DNA from: DASUVJ01 sp036378995
Lineage (GTDB): Bacteria; Patescibacteriota; Saccharimonadia; Saccharimonadales; Saccharimonadaceae
DNA length: 14,787 bases
NCBI GenBank assembly: GCA_036378995.1
Contig: DASUVJ010000002.1
Location: 1-14,787 of the forward strand
Reading direction: 5' to 3'
The notes below the pieces were generated by a model. That model made no database searches. It had not been told where the DNA came from and saw nothing but the letters and a program-made list of their open reading frames with translations. Positions 7,279-13,137 of this stretch are shown here, piece by piece. A program made the translations under genes and the position numbers. The number at the start of each line of letters is the position of its first letter. The stretch's first letter is position 1.

Positions 7279-7916
7279 GTCTTCCTCCTTTTTGTAATTA
7301 TCTTATTTGTCACCACCGCCATAACTAACAAAATACCGTACGTAAACCACACCATCTTATACCACATGAGATCAAGCTCGCCGCCGAGTGTCAGCGCATG
7401 GTAAAAAATCGCCGCCATCGCCGCCAGGTTCGCATATTCTATATACTTCCACCAAGAAGCATTTTTAAACTTGCGATGAAATTCAAACAAAAGAAACGCG
7501 AGCAGACTGAGCGTTCCTAGAAGCAATGCCAAACGCTCCGCTCCTCCTTCATATACCTGCAAGTAACTAAACGGCGGCAGGCCAAAGCCGTCCGCCCAGA
7601 GCTGTGTCAAAAAGATAGTCGGATGAAGCAGCAACAGAACAAGCACAGCCGCGCTTGTTACCCGAAAGAACCCGCTCAGCACCTTAGTGTCAAGATCCAT
7701 CAGCCGTCGCACCGCGCCACTGACATAATGCGTCCACATAAGACTAAAGGCAAGCAACCCAAACAGAGGAAACACATCATACGCCGAAAGCGCTCCGCCG
7801 TTCAAACGGACCTCACCCCATGCCAACCCTGCAGCTAAAACAACTCCCGCGGCAAGCGCCCAGGCTCCAATTTGAACGGCCTGCGCCTTTTTAGATGTCG
7901 ATGAGTCAGTCTGCAT
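7275..7916 (-). CDS. Ferric-reductase-like heme membrane protein
   Basis: 213 residues with about six membrane helices (roughly 18-34, 46-63, 84-106, 127-147, 159-177 and 184-204). His residues at or near helix ends (H63, H98, H147 and H173) could bind b-type heme, as in ferric reductase/YedZ-like membrane domains. No FAD or NAD domain is fused, so a partner is needed for electron supply. The family call is a topology and His-pattern judgement, not a motif match. The gene overlaps the cupredoxin start by 4 bp, suggesting an electron path across the membrane to an exported metal protein. AGAAGG abuts ATG 7916 directly, too close for a normal ribosome binding site; the -10 box ends only 9 nt upstream, so the mRNA may be nearly leaderless. 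Confidence 0.65.
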   Translation of the reverse strand: MQTDSSTSKKAQAVQIGAWALAAGVVLAAGLAWGEVRLNGGALSAYDVFPLFGLLAFSLMWTHYVSGAVRRLMDLDTKVLSGFFRVTSAAVLVLLLLHPTIFLTQLWADGFGLPPFSYLQVYEGGAERLALLLGTLSLLAFLLFEFHRKFKNASWWKYIEYANLAAMAAIFYHALTLGGELDLMWYKMVWFTYGILLVMAVVTNKIITKRRKT

Positions 7917-7925
7917 CCTTCTTTT

Positions 7926-7953
7926 ATTGTAGGCCTGGAGAACGTTTTTTCAA
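7926..7953 (-). promoter_or_regulatory. Promoter of the heme protein/cupredoxin operon
   Basis: On the minus strand, -35 TTGAAA (7948-7953), a 16-bp spacer and -10 TACAAT (7926-7931). The predicted start point falls at about 7919, two to four bases before the ATG. Confidence 0.6.
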
Positions 7954-7984
7954 ATAAAAACCCGCCGACAGAGGACGGGTTTTT
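7948..7984 (-). terminator. nusA terminator
   Basis: On the minus strand, AAAAACCCG (7984-7976) pairs with CGGGTTTTT (7964-7956) across an 11-nt loop, followed by more T-rich sequence. It begins 15 bp after the nusA stop and abuts the promoter of the next leftward operon. Confidence 0.85.
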
Positions 7985-7998
7985 GTGTAAAAGACAGA

Positions 7999-9132
7999 TT
8001 AATCTTCTGTTGATTCTTCAACGGCGCTTAGGAGGCTGTCTTCGATGTTTTTTCGAGGAGCCTTTGCTTCCGCGGCTTTTTCGGCACGTGGTGCAGCCGT
8101 TTCAATATCGAGCTCGTAGCCAGTGAGGCGACTAGCAAGACGTACGTTCTGACCGCCGCGGCCAATCGCGATTGACTGCTGGTCTTCTGATACGAATACC
8201 TTGGCGCGCTTAGCATCCTCATCGATTTCAACACGAGCGACATCTGCCGGACTTAGTGCGTTACGAATAAACTGCTCGGAGTTGTCGTCCCAAGTAACAA
8301 TATCGATCTTTTCTTGGTCGCCGATTTCGTTCATAACAGCCTGGACACGGGTACCGTGACCGCCGACAAATGTACCAACAGGGTCAACACCAGGAACCGT
8401 GCTGTGAACAGCAAGCTTAGTGCGTCGGCCGGCTTCACGGGCAATGGCCTTAATTTCAACGGCACCAGTCTCCATTTCAGGCACTTCCTGGCGGAACAGG
8501 TATTCAACGAAAGCTTCGTTACCGCGCGAGAGAATCAGCTGAGGACCACGGTTGTCACGCTCGATGTCTTTAATAAACACCTTGATGCGTGAACCAATGC
8601 TATAAAACTCACCCTGGATCTGCTCACTCTGAGGAATAATACCGGTCGCTTTTCCAAGCTCTACCCGGATCACGCGAGGCTCGACGCGCTGAACAGTACC
8701 GGTAACGATTGTACCGATCTTGTCTTCGTATTCTTCAAGCACGACTTCACGCTCCGCCTCACGCAGGCGCTGTAAAACGACTTGCTTTGCAGTTTGTGCA
8801 GCAACACGACCAAATGAAGTCACTTCGTGCTTTTCCTCGATGATATCGCCGATAACAGCATCGCTTTTTACTTTTTTCGCGTCTTCAAGGCTGATTTCGA
8901 CAGCGTCGCTGCCGACTTCCTCTACAACTTCACGGGCGACGAATACATCTGCCGTTCCGTCATTAACGTTAAGTTCGGCGCGAACGTCCTGGTCGCGCTC
9001 ACCGTTATCACGGCGCCATGCAGCCGCAATAGCTTGTTCGATAACCGAAAGAACGGTTTCTTCCGGGAGGTTCTTCTCTTCGGCAATAGTTCGCACAGCT
9101 AGGGTAAGCTGCTTGATGTTAATGTCTTCCAT
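7999..9132 (-). CDS. nusA: Transcription termination/antitermination factor NusA
   Basis: 377 residues, the short NusA form without C-terminal acidic repeats. The order is N-terminal RNA-polymerase-binding domain (1-~130), S1 domain (about 136-202; KIGTIVTGTVQRV), KH1 (about 235-282, loop VGGHGTRVQAV) and KH2 (about 300-345, GRGGQNVRLASRLTG). An Ala/Lys/Glu-rich tail ends in acidic residues. It binds RNA polymerase and nascent RNA, modulating pausing, termination and antitermination. ATG 9132 has AAAGGA at good spacing. It stands alone with its own promoter, leader hairpin and terminator, rather than in the common rimP-nusA-infB operon. The KH1 loop reads GGHG where MRG-type loops are common, a mild deviation. 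Confidence 0.96.
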   Translation of the reverse strand: MEDINIKQLTLAVRTIAEEKNLPEETVLSVIEQAIAAAWRRDNGERDQDVRAELNVNDGTADVFVAREVVEEVGSDAVEISLEDAKKVKSDAVIGDIIEEKHEVTSFGRVAAQTAKQVVLQRLREAEREVVLEEYEDKIGTIVTGTVQRVEPRVIRVELGKATGIIPQSEQIQGEFYSIGSRIKVFIKDIERDNRGPQLILSRGNEAFVEYLFRQEVPEMETGAVEIKAIAREAGRRTKLAVHSTVPGVDPVGTFVGGHGTRVQAVMNEIGDQEKIDIVTWDDNSEQFIRNALSPADVARVEIDEDAKRAKVFVSEDQQSIAIGRGGQNVRLASRLTGYELDIETAAPRAEKAAEAKAPRKNIEDSLLSAVEESTED

Positions 9133-9167
9133 TATTATTTCCTTTCTTAGTACTATCTCTTTCTAGC

Positions 9168-9193
9168 AAAAATTCCGACCTGCCGGCCGGAAT
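9168..9193 (-). promoter_or_regulatory. Hairpin plus U-run in the nusA leader (possible attenuator)
   Basis: On the minus strand, ATTCCGGCC (9193-9185), loop GGCA, GGTCGGAAT (9180-9172): nine pairs with one G-U, followed by four more Us. It begins about 5 nt after the predicted start point and ends about 35 nt before the ATG. It could be an attenuator responding to NusA or a 5' stabilising hairpin. Confidence 0.6.
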
Positions 9194-9204
9194 GTACTGT
9201 CTGT

Positions 9205-9233
9205 ATTATAATTCTCTCGCTAAATCATTGCAA
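9205..9233 (-). promoter_or_regulatory. nusA promoter
   Basis: On the minus strand, -35 TTGCAA (9228-9233), a 17-bp spacer and a perfect -10 TATAAT (9205-9210). The start point should be near 9198. Confidence 0.85.
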
Positions 9234-9237
9234 TAGT

Positions 9238-9289
9238 GAATGTGCGCCGGCCGCCCCTCGAGTTCGGGGACGGTCGGCGATGCACATTC
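9238..9289. repeat. Large imperfect inverted repeat, probable terminator of the GC-rich gene at 9313-9483
   Basis: Outer arms GAATGTGC (9238-9245) and GCACATTC (9282-9289) are perfect, and the interior (CGCCGGCC/GGTCGGCG-type arms, CCCC/GGGG next to the loop) pairs with a few bulges into a stem of over 20 bp. No T-run follows on the minus strand. It lies 23 bp past the stop of the leftward GC-rich gene and 4 bp from the nusA -35 box, so it may insulate nusA from that gene. Confidence 0.7.
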
Positions 9290-9312
9290 GCGTCAGGCCG
9301 CGCGCTCAGCCG

Positions 9313-9483
9313 TCAGTGGCAGATGGCGCGGATGGCGTCGCGGGACGCCTGGTGTCCTGCGATCATCGCGAGCACCTGGACGCGCGTGAGCGTGCCCTCC
9401 CCCGTAGTGGAGGTGGTGTTCGGAGGCGTAGCGGTGGCCTTACGGCTCAGGGGTGTGGTGGTAGCTGCGGAAGTGTCCTGCAA
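9313..9483 (-). CDS. Unknown Thr-rich small protein in GC-rich island
   Basis: 56 residues from a TTG start. The N-terminal half is Thr/Ala/Pro/Ser-rich (SAATTTPLSRKATATPPNTT) and looks disordered. The C-terminal half (TLTRVQVLAMIAGHQASRDA, then IRAICH) looks helical and ends Cys-His. No membrane segment is seen and I do not recognise a family. TTG 9483 is preferred because GAGGAG lies 9 nt upstream, the same layout as the GTG start at 13259. ATG 9492 abuts GAGGAG with no spacing, and GTG 9528 has no ribosome binding site. A near-consensus promoter, leader hairpin and downstream inverted repeat support a real gene. GC content and codon use are far above nusA's, suggesting acquisition. It is divergent from the gene at 9636. 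Confidence 0.6.
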   Translation of the reverse strand: MQDTSAATTTPLSRKATATPPNTTSTTGEGTLTRVQVLAMIAGHQASRDAIRAICH

Positions 9484-9492
9484 CGTTCTCAT

Positions 9493-9526
9493 CTCCTCGA
9501 GAGTCGGATCGCCGCGAAAAGCGATC
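9493..9526 (-). promoter_or_regulatory. Leader hairpin and ribosome binding site of the Thr-rich gene
   Basis: On the minus strand, GATCGC (9526-9521) and GCGATC (9512-9507) form a 6-bp stem with an 8-nt loop, followed by TCGAGGAG (9500-9493) and 9 nt to TTG 9483. The order hairpin, TCGAGGAG, N9, NTG is repeated at 13214-13261. Confidence 0.55.
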
Positions 9527-9545
9527 ACACGAAGTGCTAACGAAT

Positions 9546-9574
9546 ATAATATTCCTGCTTTCGCCCTATGTCAA
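9546..9574 (-). promoter_or_regulatory. Near-consensus promoter of the Thr-rich gene
   Basis: On the minus strand, a perfect -35 TTGACA (9569-9574), a 17-bp spacer and -10 TATTAT (9546-9551). The start point should be near 9539, giving a leader of about 55 nt to the TTG. It is back to back with the promoter at 9602-9630, with 27 bp between the two -35 boxes. Confidence 0.8.
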
Positions 9575-9601
9575 TACTTTTATCCACCCCTGTTCGTAAT
9601 A

Positions 9602-9630
9602 TTGACTTTTTTGTGCATAAATGGTAATAT
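9602..9630 (+). promoter_or_regulatory. Strong promoter of the GC-rich membrane-protein gene
   Basis: -35 TTGACT (9602-9607), a 17-bp spacer and -10 TAATAT (9625-9630). The predicted start point (about 9637) coincides with the paired ATG codons at 9636 and 9639, so the transcript is probably leaderless. Confidence 0.8.
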
Positions 9631-9635
9631 AAATA

Positions 9636-10052
9636 ATGATGACCGCGAGTGTTACAACGCGACGCGGACACGACGACAGAGTGAGTCTGACGAAGGGCCC
9701 TGCATTGATTTCCAACCGAAGCACCGACCGTACAGCCGACCAGAGCGACCCGTTCCTGTACGTGCTCTTCAGCCTGGCGATGCTCGCCGTGGTCTTCTCG
9801 GCCGCGGAGATGATCGCCTGGCTGTGCACGGGGTGCGGTGAATACTGGCTGATCGGCCGGTGGATCGCCAAGCACCTCACCGGCCTCATGAGCACCTACC
9901 CCTGGGTGACCATCCTGGCGGGCTGCCTGGCGCTCATCTGCGCCGTCACGGCCTGGGCGTTCCACCGTGCAAGGCCTGGCAACCCGCTGGCCAAGGCACT
10001 GGAGGAAGACCCGGACACGCAGGCTCAATGGCTGCGGAACACTCCGCGCTGA
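9636..10052 (+). CDS. Unknown two-helix membrane protein in GC-rich island
   Basis: 138 residues from ATG 9636 (ATG 9639 also possible). A polar N-terminus of about 37 residues (Thr/Arg/Asp-rich) precedes a helix at about 39-64. A loop with a Cys-x2-Cys pair (64 and 67, CTGC) follows, then a second helix at about 89-110 and a short charged tail. I recognise no family. Both ends are predicted cytoplasmic or both outside, depending on orientation. A 60-base sample (9781-9840) is 70% GC by count, against 55% in a nusA sample (8401-8460), and third codon positions are mostly G or C. This suggests transfer from a high-GC organism. The strong promoter sits right at the start codon, and a GC-rich inverted repeat and U-run hairpin follow, so it is a complete transcription unit. 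Confidence 0.7.
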   Translation: MMTASVTTRRGHDDRVSLTKGPALISNRSTDRTADQSDPFLYVLFSLAMLAVVFSAAEMIAWLCTGCGEYWLIGRWIAKHLTGLMSTYPWVTILAGCLALICAVTAWAFHRARPGNPLAKALEEDPDTQAQWLRNTPR

Positions 10053-10063
10053 GACGCCCCGAA

Positions 10064-10095
10064 GGGACGGGCCGGCCGCCAGGTCAGCCCGTCCC
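10064..10095 (+). repeat. Perfect 9-bp GC-rich inverted repeat after the membrane-protein gene
   Basis: GGGACGGGC (10064-10072) and GCCCGTCCC (10087-10095) with a 14-nt loop begin 11 bp after the stop. No U-run follows. It resembles the U-less hairpins often found after actinobacterial genes. Confidence 0.7.
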
Positions 10096-10131
10096 GCGGT
10101 ATTCTCACTCTGTCACTCTTCCAGAACCCAT

Positions 10132-10155
10132 GACCCTTCACGGGTCTTTTATTTT
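10132..10155 (+). terminator. Intrinsic terminator closing the GC-rich island
   Basis: GACCC (10132-10136), a 5-nt loop, GGGTC (10142-10146), then TTTTATTTT. The stem is short but the U-run is good. Its tail overlaps the last codons of the convergent DNA glycosylase gene. Confidence 0.65.
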
Positions 10156-10733
10156 GCTTCAGCCACCGAAACGTACGGGTTGCCTTTTATATAAAATCGC
10201 CAAGGCACGTCCTTGCCCTCACGTATGCCGATTCGGGTCGTCACTACGACTGCGTCTTTTTTATTGAGCCCACCCTTAATAAGCCGCAGGGGTGGCATGG
10301 AAAGATCATGGCCGTTCATAGCCTTCGTCACCCCTAGCGCTTGGCAAAGTTTAGCCGGACCATTCGTAAGCTCGATTCCTGATTTGTTTCGGCGCATTCG
10401 CAATGCCGCTTGCGCATCTTCGTTAACGGGTTCTACGGCGCGAATAAGTACGGCTGCACCTTCGCCTTTTTGCCCGACGACGACGTTCATGCAGTAATGC
10501 ATCCCATAGGTAAAATACACATACAAATACCCCGCCGGTCCAAACATCACCCGCGTGCGCTCCGTCTCGCCGCGGTAGCTATGACTCGCAACATCGGTCT
10601 GGTCATAGGCCTCTACTTCAACGATACGGACTCTATGACGATTATCGCCTTCGCCAAACTCGAGCATACACCCAAGAAGCTGCGGCGCGACTTCGCTTGA
10701 CGGACTCTCTAAAAATGCAAACTCATTCGCCAT
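10149..10733 (-). CDS. 3-methyladenine (alkyladenine) DNA glycosylase, Aag/MPG family
   Basis: 194 residues, normal for bacterial members. It excises alkylated purines such as 3-methyladenine and starts base-excision repair. Family blocks are in order: FLESPSSEVAPQLLGCML near the start; IVEVEAYDQTDVASHSYRG, which carries the catalytic Glu (EAY); the YLYVYFTYGMHYCMNVV core; AVLIRAVEP; NGPAKLCQALGV; and TTRIGI with PWRFYIKGNPYVS at the end. The start is set at ATG 10733, 7 bp after the stop of the coiled-coil gene, which fits co-transcription; no clear ribosome binding site is seen there, so coupling is likely. A TTG at 10790 would add an unrelated N-terminus overlapping that gene. Confidence 0.95.
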   Translation of the reverse strand: MANEFAFLESPSSEVAPQLLGCMLEFGEGDNRHRVRIVEVEAYDQTDVASHSYRGETERTRVMFGPAGYLYVYFTYGMHYCMNVVVGQKGEGAAVLIRAVEPVNEDAQAALRMRRNKSGIELTNGPAKLCQALGVTKAMNGHDLSMPPLRLIKGGLNKKDAVVVTTRIGIREGKDVPWRFYIKGNPYVSVAEAK

Positions 10734-10740
10734 ATGCTGA

Positions 10741-11085
10741 CTAAAAGAGGCCGATTCTTCCCCCGACAAGGTCGTTCTTTTGCTTCTCAAGATCTTTCAT
10801 TTGCTGGTTGTAGTCGGCCGTCAAACGTTCCTGCTCCTTCTCGATATCCCGTGCCTGCGCAATCTGAAGCGCGGCCTGACGGTCAAGCTCTGCCGCCTGC
10901 TCCTCAAGGGCTTGTGCTTTATCGTTCAGCTCTGCCGCTTGAGTGGTTTCGACTTCAGCGCGTTGAGCGTCGCCGTCACGATTGTGTCCATCAGCATTGT
11001 ATTTTAGTTGGCCCGCCTGGTTCTGCATACTCGTTGCATCCGTACGAAGTTTACCGGCTTCATTTTCTAGTGCTCGTGCATCCAT
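10741..11085 (-). CDS. Small coiled-coil protein
   Basis: 114 residues, nearly all alpha-helical heptad pattern rich in Ala, Gln, Glu, Asp and Lys (for example ELNDKAQALEEQAAELDRQA), with a short Gly-containing end (LVGGRIGLF). It has no signal, membrane helix or Cys. I recognise no family; oligomerisation is likely and the function unknown. AAGGAGG precedes ATG 11085 with good spacing. It is the first gene of a two-gene unit with the DNA glycosylase, 7 bp downstream. A possible -10 (TATAAA) lies upstream in the 59-bp gap shared with the divergent FKBP gene. Confidence 0.8.
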   Translation of the reverse strand: MDARALENEAGKLRTDATSMQNQAGQLKYNADGHNRDGDAQRAEVETTQAAELNDKAQALEEQAAELDRQAALQIAQARDIEKEQERLTADYNQQMKDLEKQKNDLVGGRIGLF

Positions 11086-11109
11086 AGCTACCTCCTTTTA
11101 CGTACCTAT

Positions 11110-11138
11110 TTTATAACTTTACGGATTGATAGTAAAAT
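11110..11138 (+). promoter_or_regulatory. Promoter of the FKBP gene (probably leaderless)
   Basis: -35 TTTATA (11110-11115), a 17-bp spacer and -10 TAAAAT (11133-11138). The -10 ends exactly 6 nt before ATG 11145. The GAGG in that gap could alternatively be a close ribosome binding site if transcription starts further upstream. Confidence 0.5.
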
Positions 11139-11144
11139 GAGGAC

Positions 11145-11528
11145 ATGACATCACAGACCCCACTCGAAGGAACGAAACTGGCAAGTTTTGAACCGGTAGC
11201 AAAAGTTACCGACTTGCAAATCATTGATATTAAAGAAGGAGATGGCGAGGTCGTCCCCGAAGGCGCGACGATTACCGCGCACTATACAGGCGCACTTTGC
11301 AAAGATGGTACGATCTTTCAAAGTTCGCATGATTTTGGCGATCCAATCACTTTTGGGCTCCACCAGGTAATCCAAGGCTGGACACAAGGTGTTCCAGGCA
11401 TGAAAGTTGGCGGCATACGCAGGCTTGTCATTCCATCCGAGATGGCCTACGGTTCGGTCAGGGCAGCTGCTAATATCCCGCCAAACTCTGACTTGGTATT
11501 CGACATCGAACTCGTCGCACTTGCATAA
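11145..11528 (+). CDS. FKBP-type peptidyl-prolyl isomerase
   Basis: 127 residues. A short N-terminal extension (1-30) leads to one FKBP domain. Typical motifs are GATITAHYTGALCKDGTIFQ, FGLHQVIQGWTQGVPGMKVG and GGIRRLVIPSEMAYG, then IPPNSDLVFDIELV. These cover the aromatic active-site residues (Tyr, Phe and Trp in HYTG, DGTIF and QGW). It has no signal peptide, so it is likely a cytoplasmic folding helper. It has its own promoter and faces the SDR gene across a shared terminator. Confidence 0.95.
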   Translation: MTSQTPLEGTKLASFEPVAKVTDLQIIDIKEGDGEVVPEGATITAHYTGALCKDGTIFQSSHDFGDPITFGLHQVIQGWTQGVPGMKVGGIRRLVIPSEMAYGSVRAAANIPPNSDLVFDIELVALA

Positions 11529-11532
11529 ATAG

Positions 11533-11566
11533 AAAACCACCGGCCAAACGACCGGTGGTTTTATTA
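11533..11566. terminator. Bidirectional terminator between FKBP and SDR genes
   Basis: AAAACCACCGG (11533-11543) and CCGGTGGTTTT (11552-11562) form a perfect 11-bp stem with an 8-nt loop, with A and T runs at the ends serving both strands. It starts 5 bp after the FKBP stop and ends 10 bp before the SDR stop. Confidence 0.88.
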
Positions 11567-11571
11567 CTACG

Positions 11572-12465
11572 CTACGGTAGATGGTTGCCACCAGTAACGC
11601 CGATGACTTCCCCTGTAATATAACTCGATTCCTGCGAGGCCAAAAAGACGAATGCGGGAGCAAGCTCCGCCGGTTGTCCGGCACGGCCAAGCGGGGTATT
11701 TTGGCCGAACTCCACCAGCTTTTCCATCGGCTGGCCATAGCTCGGCTGAAGCGGAGTCCAAATAGGCCCCGGCGCTACGGCGTTCACCCGAATACCCTTA
11801 GGTGCGAGCTGCCTACCAAGTCCATGGGTAAAGGCAACGATGGCCGCCTTGGTAGACGCGTAATCAAGCAATCCTTCTGACGGCTGGTAGGCCTGAATCG
11901 ATGCGGTATTTATGATACTCGCACCCTTTGGCATGTGTTTTAAGGCTGCTTTTACTATCCAGAACATAGCAAAAATGTTCGTTTCGAATGTCTTTTTTAG
12001 CTGATCGGTCGTAAGGTCTTCAATATTCTCGATATAAACCTGTTTGCCGGCATTATTTACAAGAATATCAATGGAGCCCAGCTCTTTTGCGGCGTCCTCC
12101 ACCAGCATTTTACAAAAGGATTCATCACTAATGTCGCCAGGCAGGGACACAACTTTTACGCCAGCAGCCTCACAAATACGAACTGTCTCTTTCGCGTCTT
12201 CTTCCTCACTCGGAAGATAATTGAGCGCCACGTCTGCACCTTCCCGTGCATAAGCAATTGCAACAGCTCGTCCAATGCCAGAATCGGCACCAGTAATGAG
12301 CGCTTTGCGGCCCTTTAGCCGCTCCGTTCCTTTATAGGTATCTTGTCCGTGATCTGCCTGCGGCTGCAGCTTAGCATCAAGCCCCGGCTCGGGCTGTTTT
12401 TGCTCCGGAATATCCATGACTGGGTACTGTTTTGTCGGATCTTGCATTTCGTATTGGTTCTTCAT
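11572..12465 (-). CDS. Short-chain dehydrogenase/reductase of the general-stress (YdaD/YghA-like) group
   Basis: 297 residues. A polar N-terminal extension of about 50 residues rich in Pro and Gln precedes the Rossmann domain, as in the Bacillus general-stress SDR group (recalled similarity). Classical SDR motifs are present: TGADSGIG (58-65) for the dinucleotide, NNAG (137-140), the catalytic Ser in NTASIQAYQ (about 189) and YASTK with Tyr202 and Lys206. The NYLPSEEED stretch after the second strand suggests NADP(H) preference, but this is weak. The C-terminal TGEVIGVTGGNHLP is typical. The substrate is unknown. GAGGG precedes ATG 12465. It is divergent from the small membrane-protein gene at 12503, with overlapping -10 candidates in the 37-bp gap. 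Confidence 0.93.
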   Translation of the reverse strand: MKNQYEMQDPTKQYPVMDIPEQKQPEPGLDAKLQPQADHGQDTYKGTERLKGRKALITGADSGIGRAVAIAYAREGADVALNYLPSEEEDAKETVRICEAAGVKVVSLPGDISDESFCKMLVEDAAKELGSIDILVNNAGKQVYIENIEDLTTDQLKKTFETNIFAMFWIVKAALKHMPKGASIINTASIQAYQPSEGLLDYASTKAAIVAFTHGLGRQLAPKGIRVNAVAPGPIWTPLQPSYGQPMEKLVEFGQNTPLGRAGQPAELAPAFVFLASQESSYITGEVIGVTGGNHLP

Positions 12466-12490
12466 ATTTCCCTCTCGATTTGCTTAGGTC

Positions 12491-12496
12491 TATAAT
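12491..12496 (+). promoter_or_regulatory. -10 box of the 80-residue membrane-protein gene (leaderless)
   Basis: TATAAT at 12491-12496 ends exactly 6 nt before ATG 12503; no ribosome binding site is present. A minus-strand TATTAT (12492-12497) overlaps it and could serve the divergent SDR gene. Confidence 0.6.
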
Positions 12497-12502
12497 AAAA
12501 TC

Positions 12503-12745
12503 ATGACAACAATTGTTATCTTTGCCGCTCTTATCGTTGTTTTCTTTGTAGCTGTCGTTTCACCGCATCTTGGCGGGAAGGTTCAGCGTAAAACAAACGA
12601 AGAGGCGGGATGGCTCAAACGATTTAGTAACTGGCTATGGGATCCACTCACTTGGTGGGCGAAGAACTCTCTGGAGTTCAGCCGTAAAGTAATCGTTTTT
12701 ACAGCAAAAATCGGCAAAAAACTGCGCCGTAAACTTCCGTTCTAG
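12503..12745 (+). CDS. Small membrane protein with basic C-terminus
   Basis: 80 residues. An N-terminal hydrophobic helix (about 3-22) precedes a Trp-rich amphipathic middle (WLKRFSNWLWDPLTWWAKN) and a strongly basic end (KIGKKLRRKLPF). It is likely membrane-bound with the basic part on the cytoplasmic face. I recognise no family. Its stop TAG shares the palindrome CTAG (12742-12745) with the stop of the convergent DUF6496-like gene, so the two genes overlap by 4 bp. Confidence 0.75.
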   Translation: MTTIVIFAALIVVFFVAVVSPHLGGKVQRKTNEEAGWLKRFSNWLWDPLTWWAKNSLEFSRKVIVFTAKIGKKLRRKLPF

Positions 12746-12921
12746 TTTTTGTCTTTGGGGACTTTTCCGCCCGCGCGACGTGCTTTATCAAGACCGATGG
12801 CAACAGCCTGCTTTTGGCTAGTTACCTTCTTACCGGATTTACCCATCTTCAGCTTGCCGTCTTTCATTTCGCTGACAGCCTTTTCAACTTCCTTTTGAGC
12901 TTTTTCTCCGTACTTTGGCAT
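12742..12921 (-). CDS. DUF6496-like small basic protein
   Basis: 59 residues, starting MPKYGEKAQKEVEKAVSEMK and containing KSGKKVTSQKQAVAIGLDKA followed by RRAGGKV. This pattern (MPKYG..AQ..VE.A, then GKSGKKV.S.KQAVAIGL..AR.AG.KVP) matches what I recall of the DUF6496 family, widespread short Lys-rich proteins of unknown function, possibly nucleic-acid binding. AAGGAGG precedes ATG 12921 at good spacing. It ends convergently on the gene at 12503 and is divergent from the 20-residue peptide gene. Confidence 0.85.
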   Translation of the reverse strand: MPKYGEKAQKEVEKAVSEMKDGKLKMGKSGKKVTSQKQAVAIGLDKARRAGGKVPKDKN

Positions 12922-12953
12922 ATATCCTCCTTACGTTTAATTGCTCCTCTTCT

Positions 12954-12982
12954 ATTATAAACCCGTTTGAAGATGCTATAAT
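12954..12982. promoter_or_regulatory. Face-to-face divergent promoters of two tiny genes
   Basis: A minus-strand TATAAT (12954-12959) serves the DUF6496-like gene. A plus-strand TGCTATAAT (TATAAT at 12977-12982, extended -10) serves the 20-residue gene. They are separated by exactly 17 bp, so each sits at the -35 position of the other. A second plus-strand TATAAT at 13050-13055 lies nearer the peptide start. Confidence 0.55.
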
Positions 12983-13067
12983 TTTAAGCAGCAACATAAT
13001 AGGAGTCCTGATTCACCATGAAGAGCTAACAATCATTTGGTCCACAAACTATAATGAGGAGTTTTCT

Positions 13068-13130
13068 ATGGCAAAAGGACAAGACAAACGACGCGAAGTC
13101 AAAAAGCCCAAAAAAGCTAAGACCGTCTAA
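13068..13130 (+). CDS. 20-residue basic peptide (MAKGQDKRREVKK...)
   Basis: ATG 13068 to TAA 13130 encodes 20 residues, MAKGQDKRREVKKPKKAKTV, mostly Lys and Arg. GAGGAG lies 6 nt upstream of the ATG, and a clean terminator starts 8 bp after the stop, so it looks like a real one-gene unit. From memory, short proteins starting MAKGQ(D/N)K and rich in KKP repeats occur in several bacterial phyla without known function. The frame is open back to 12915, but only the last 20 codons have a ribosome binding site and that longer frame starts upstream of the promoter. Confidence 0.75.
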   Translation: MAKGQDKRREVKKPKKAKTV

Positions 13131-13137
13131 TAAACAT

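Noticed and set aside
9236..9841. Plus-strand 201-codon frame through the GC-rich island
   Set aside because: It runs across the AT-rich divergent promoter region and overlaps the 138-residue membrane-protein frame; it has no promoter or ribosome binding site at its start.
9537..10028. Minus-strand 163-codon frame opposite the two-helix membrane-protein gene
   Set aside because: It has no promoter or ribosome binding site, while the plus strand has a 17-bp-spaced promoter and a coherent two-helix protein.
9238..10095. Integron-like cassettes (short genes each followed by an inverted repeat)
   Set aside because: The genes are divergent with their own promoters, the repeats are unrelated to each other, no attC-type core sites were seen, and no integrase is present.
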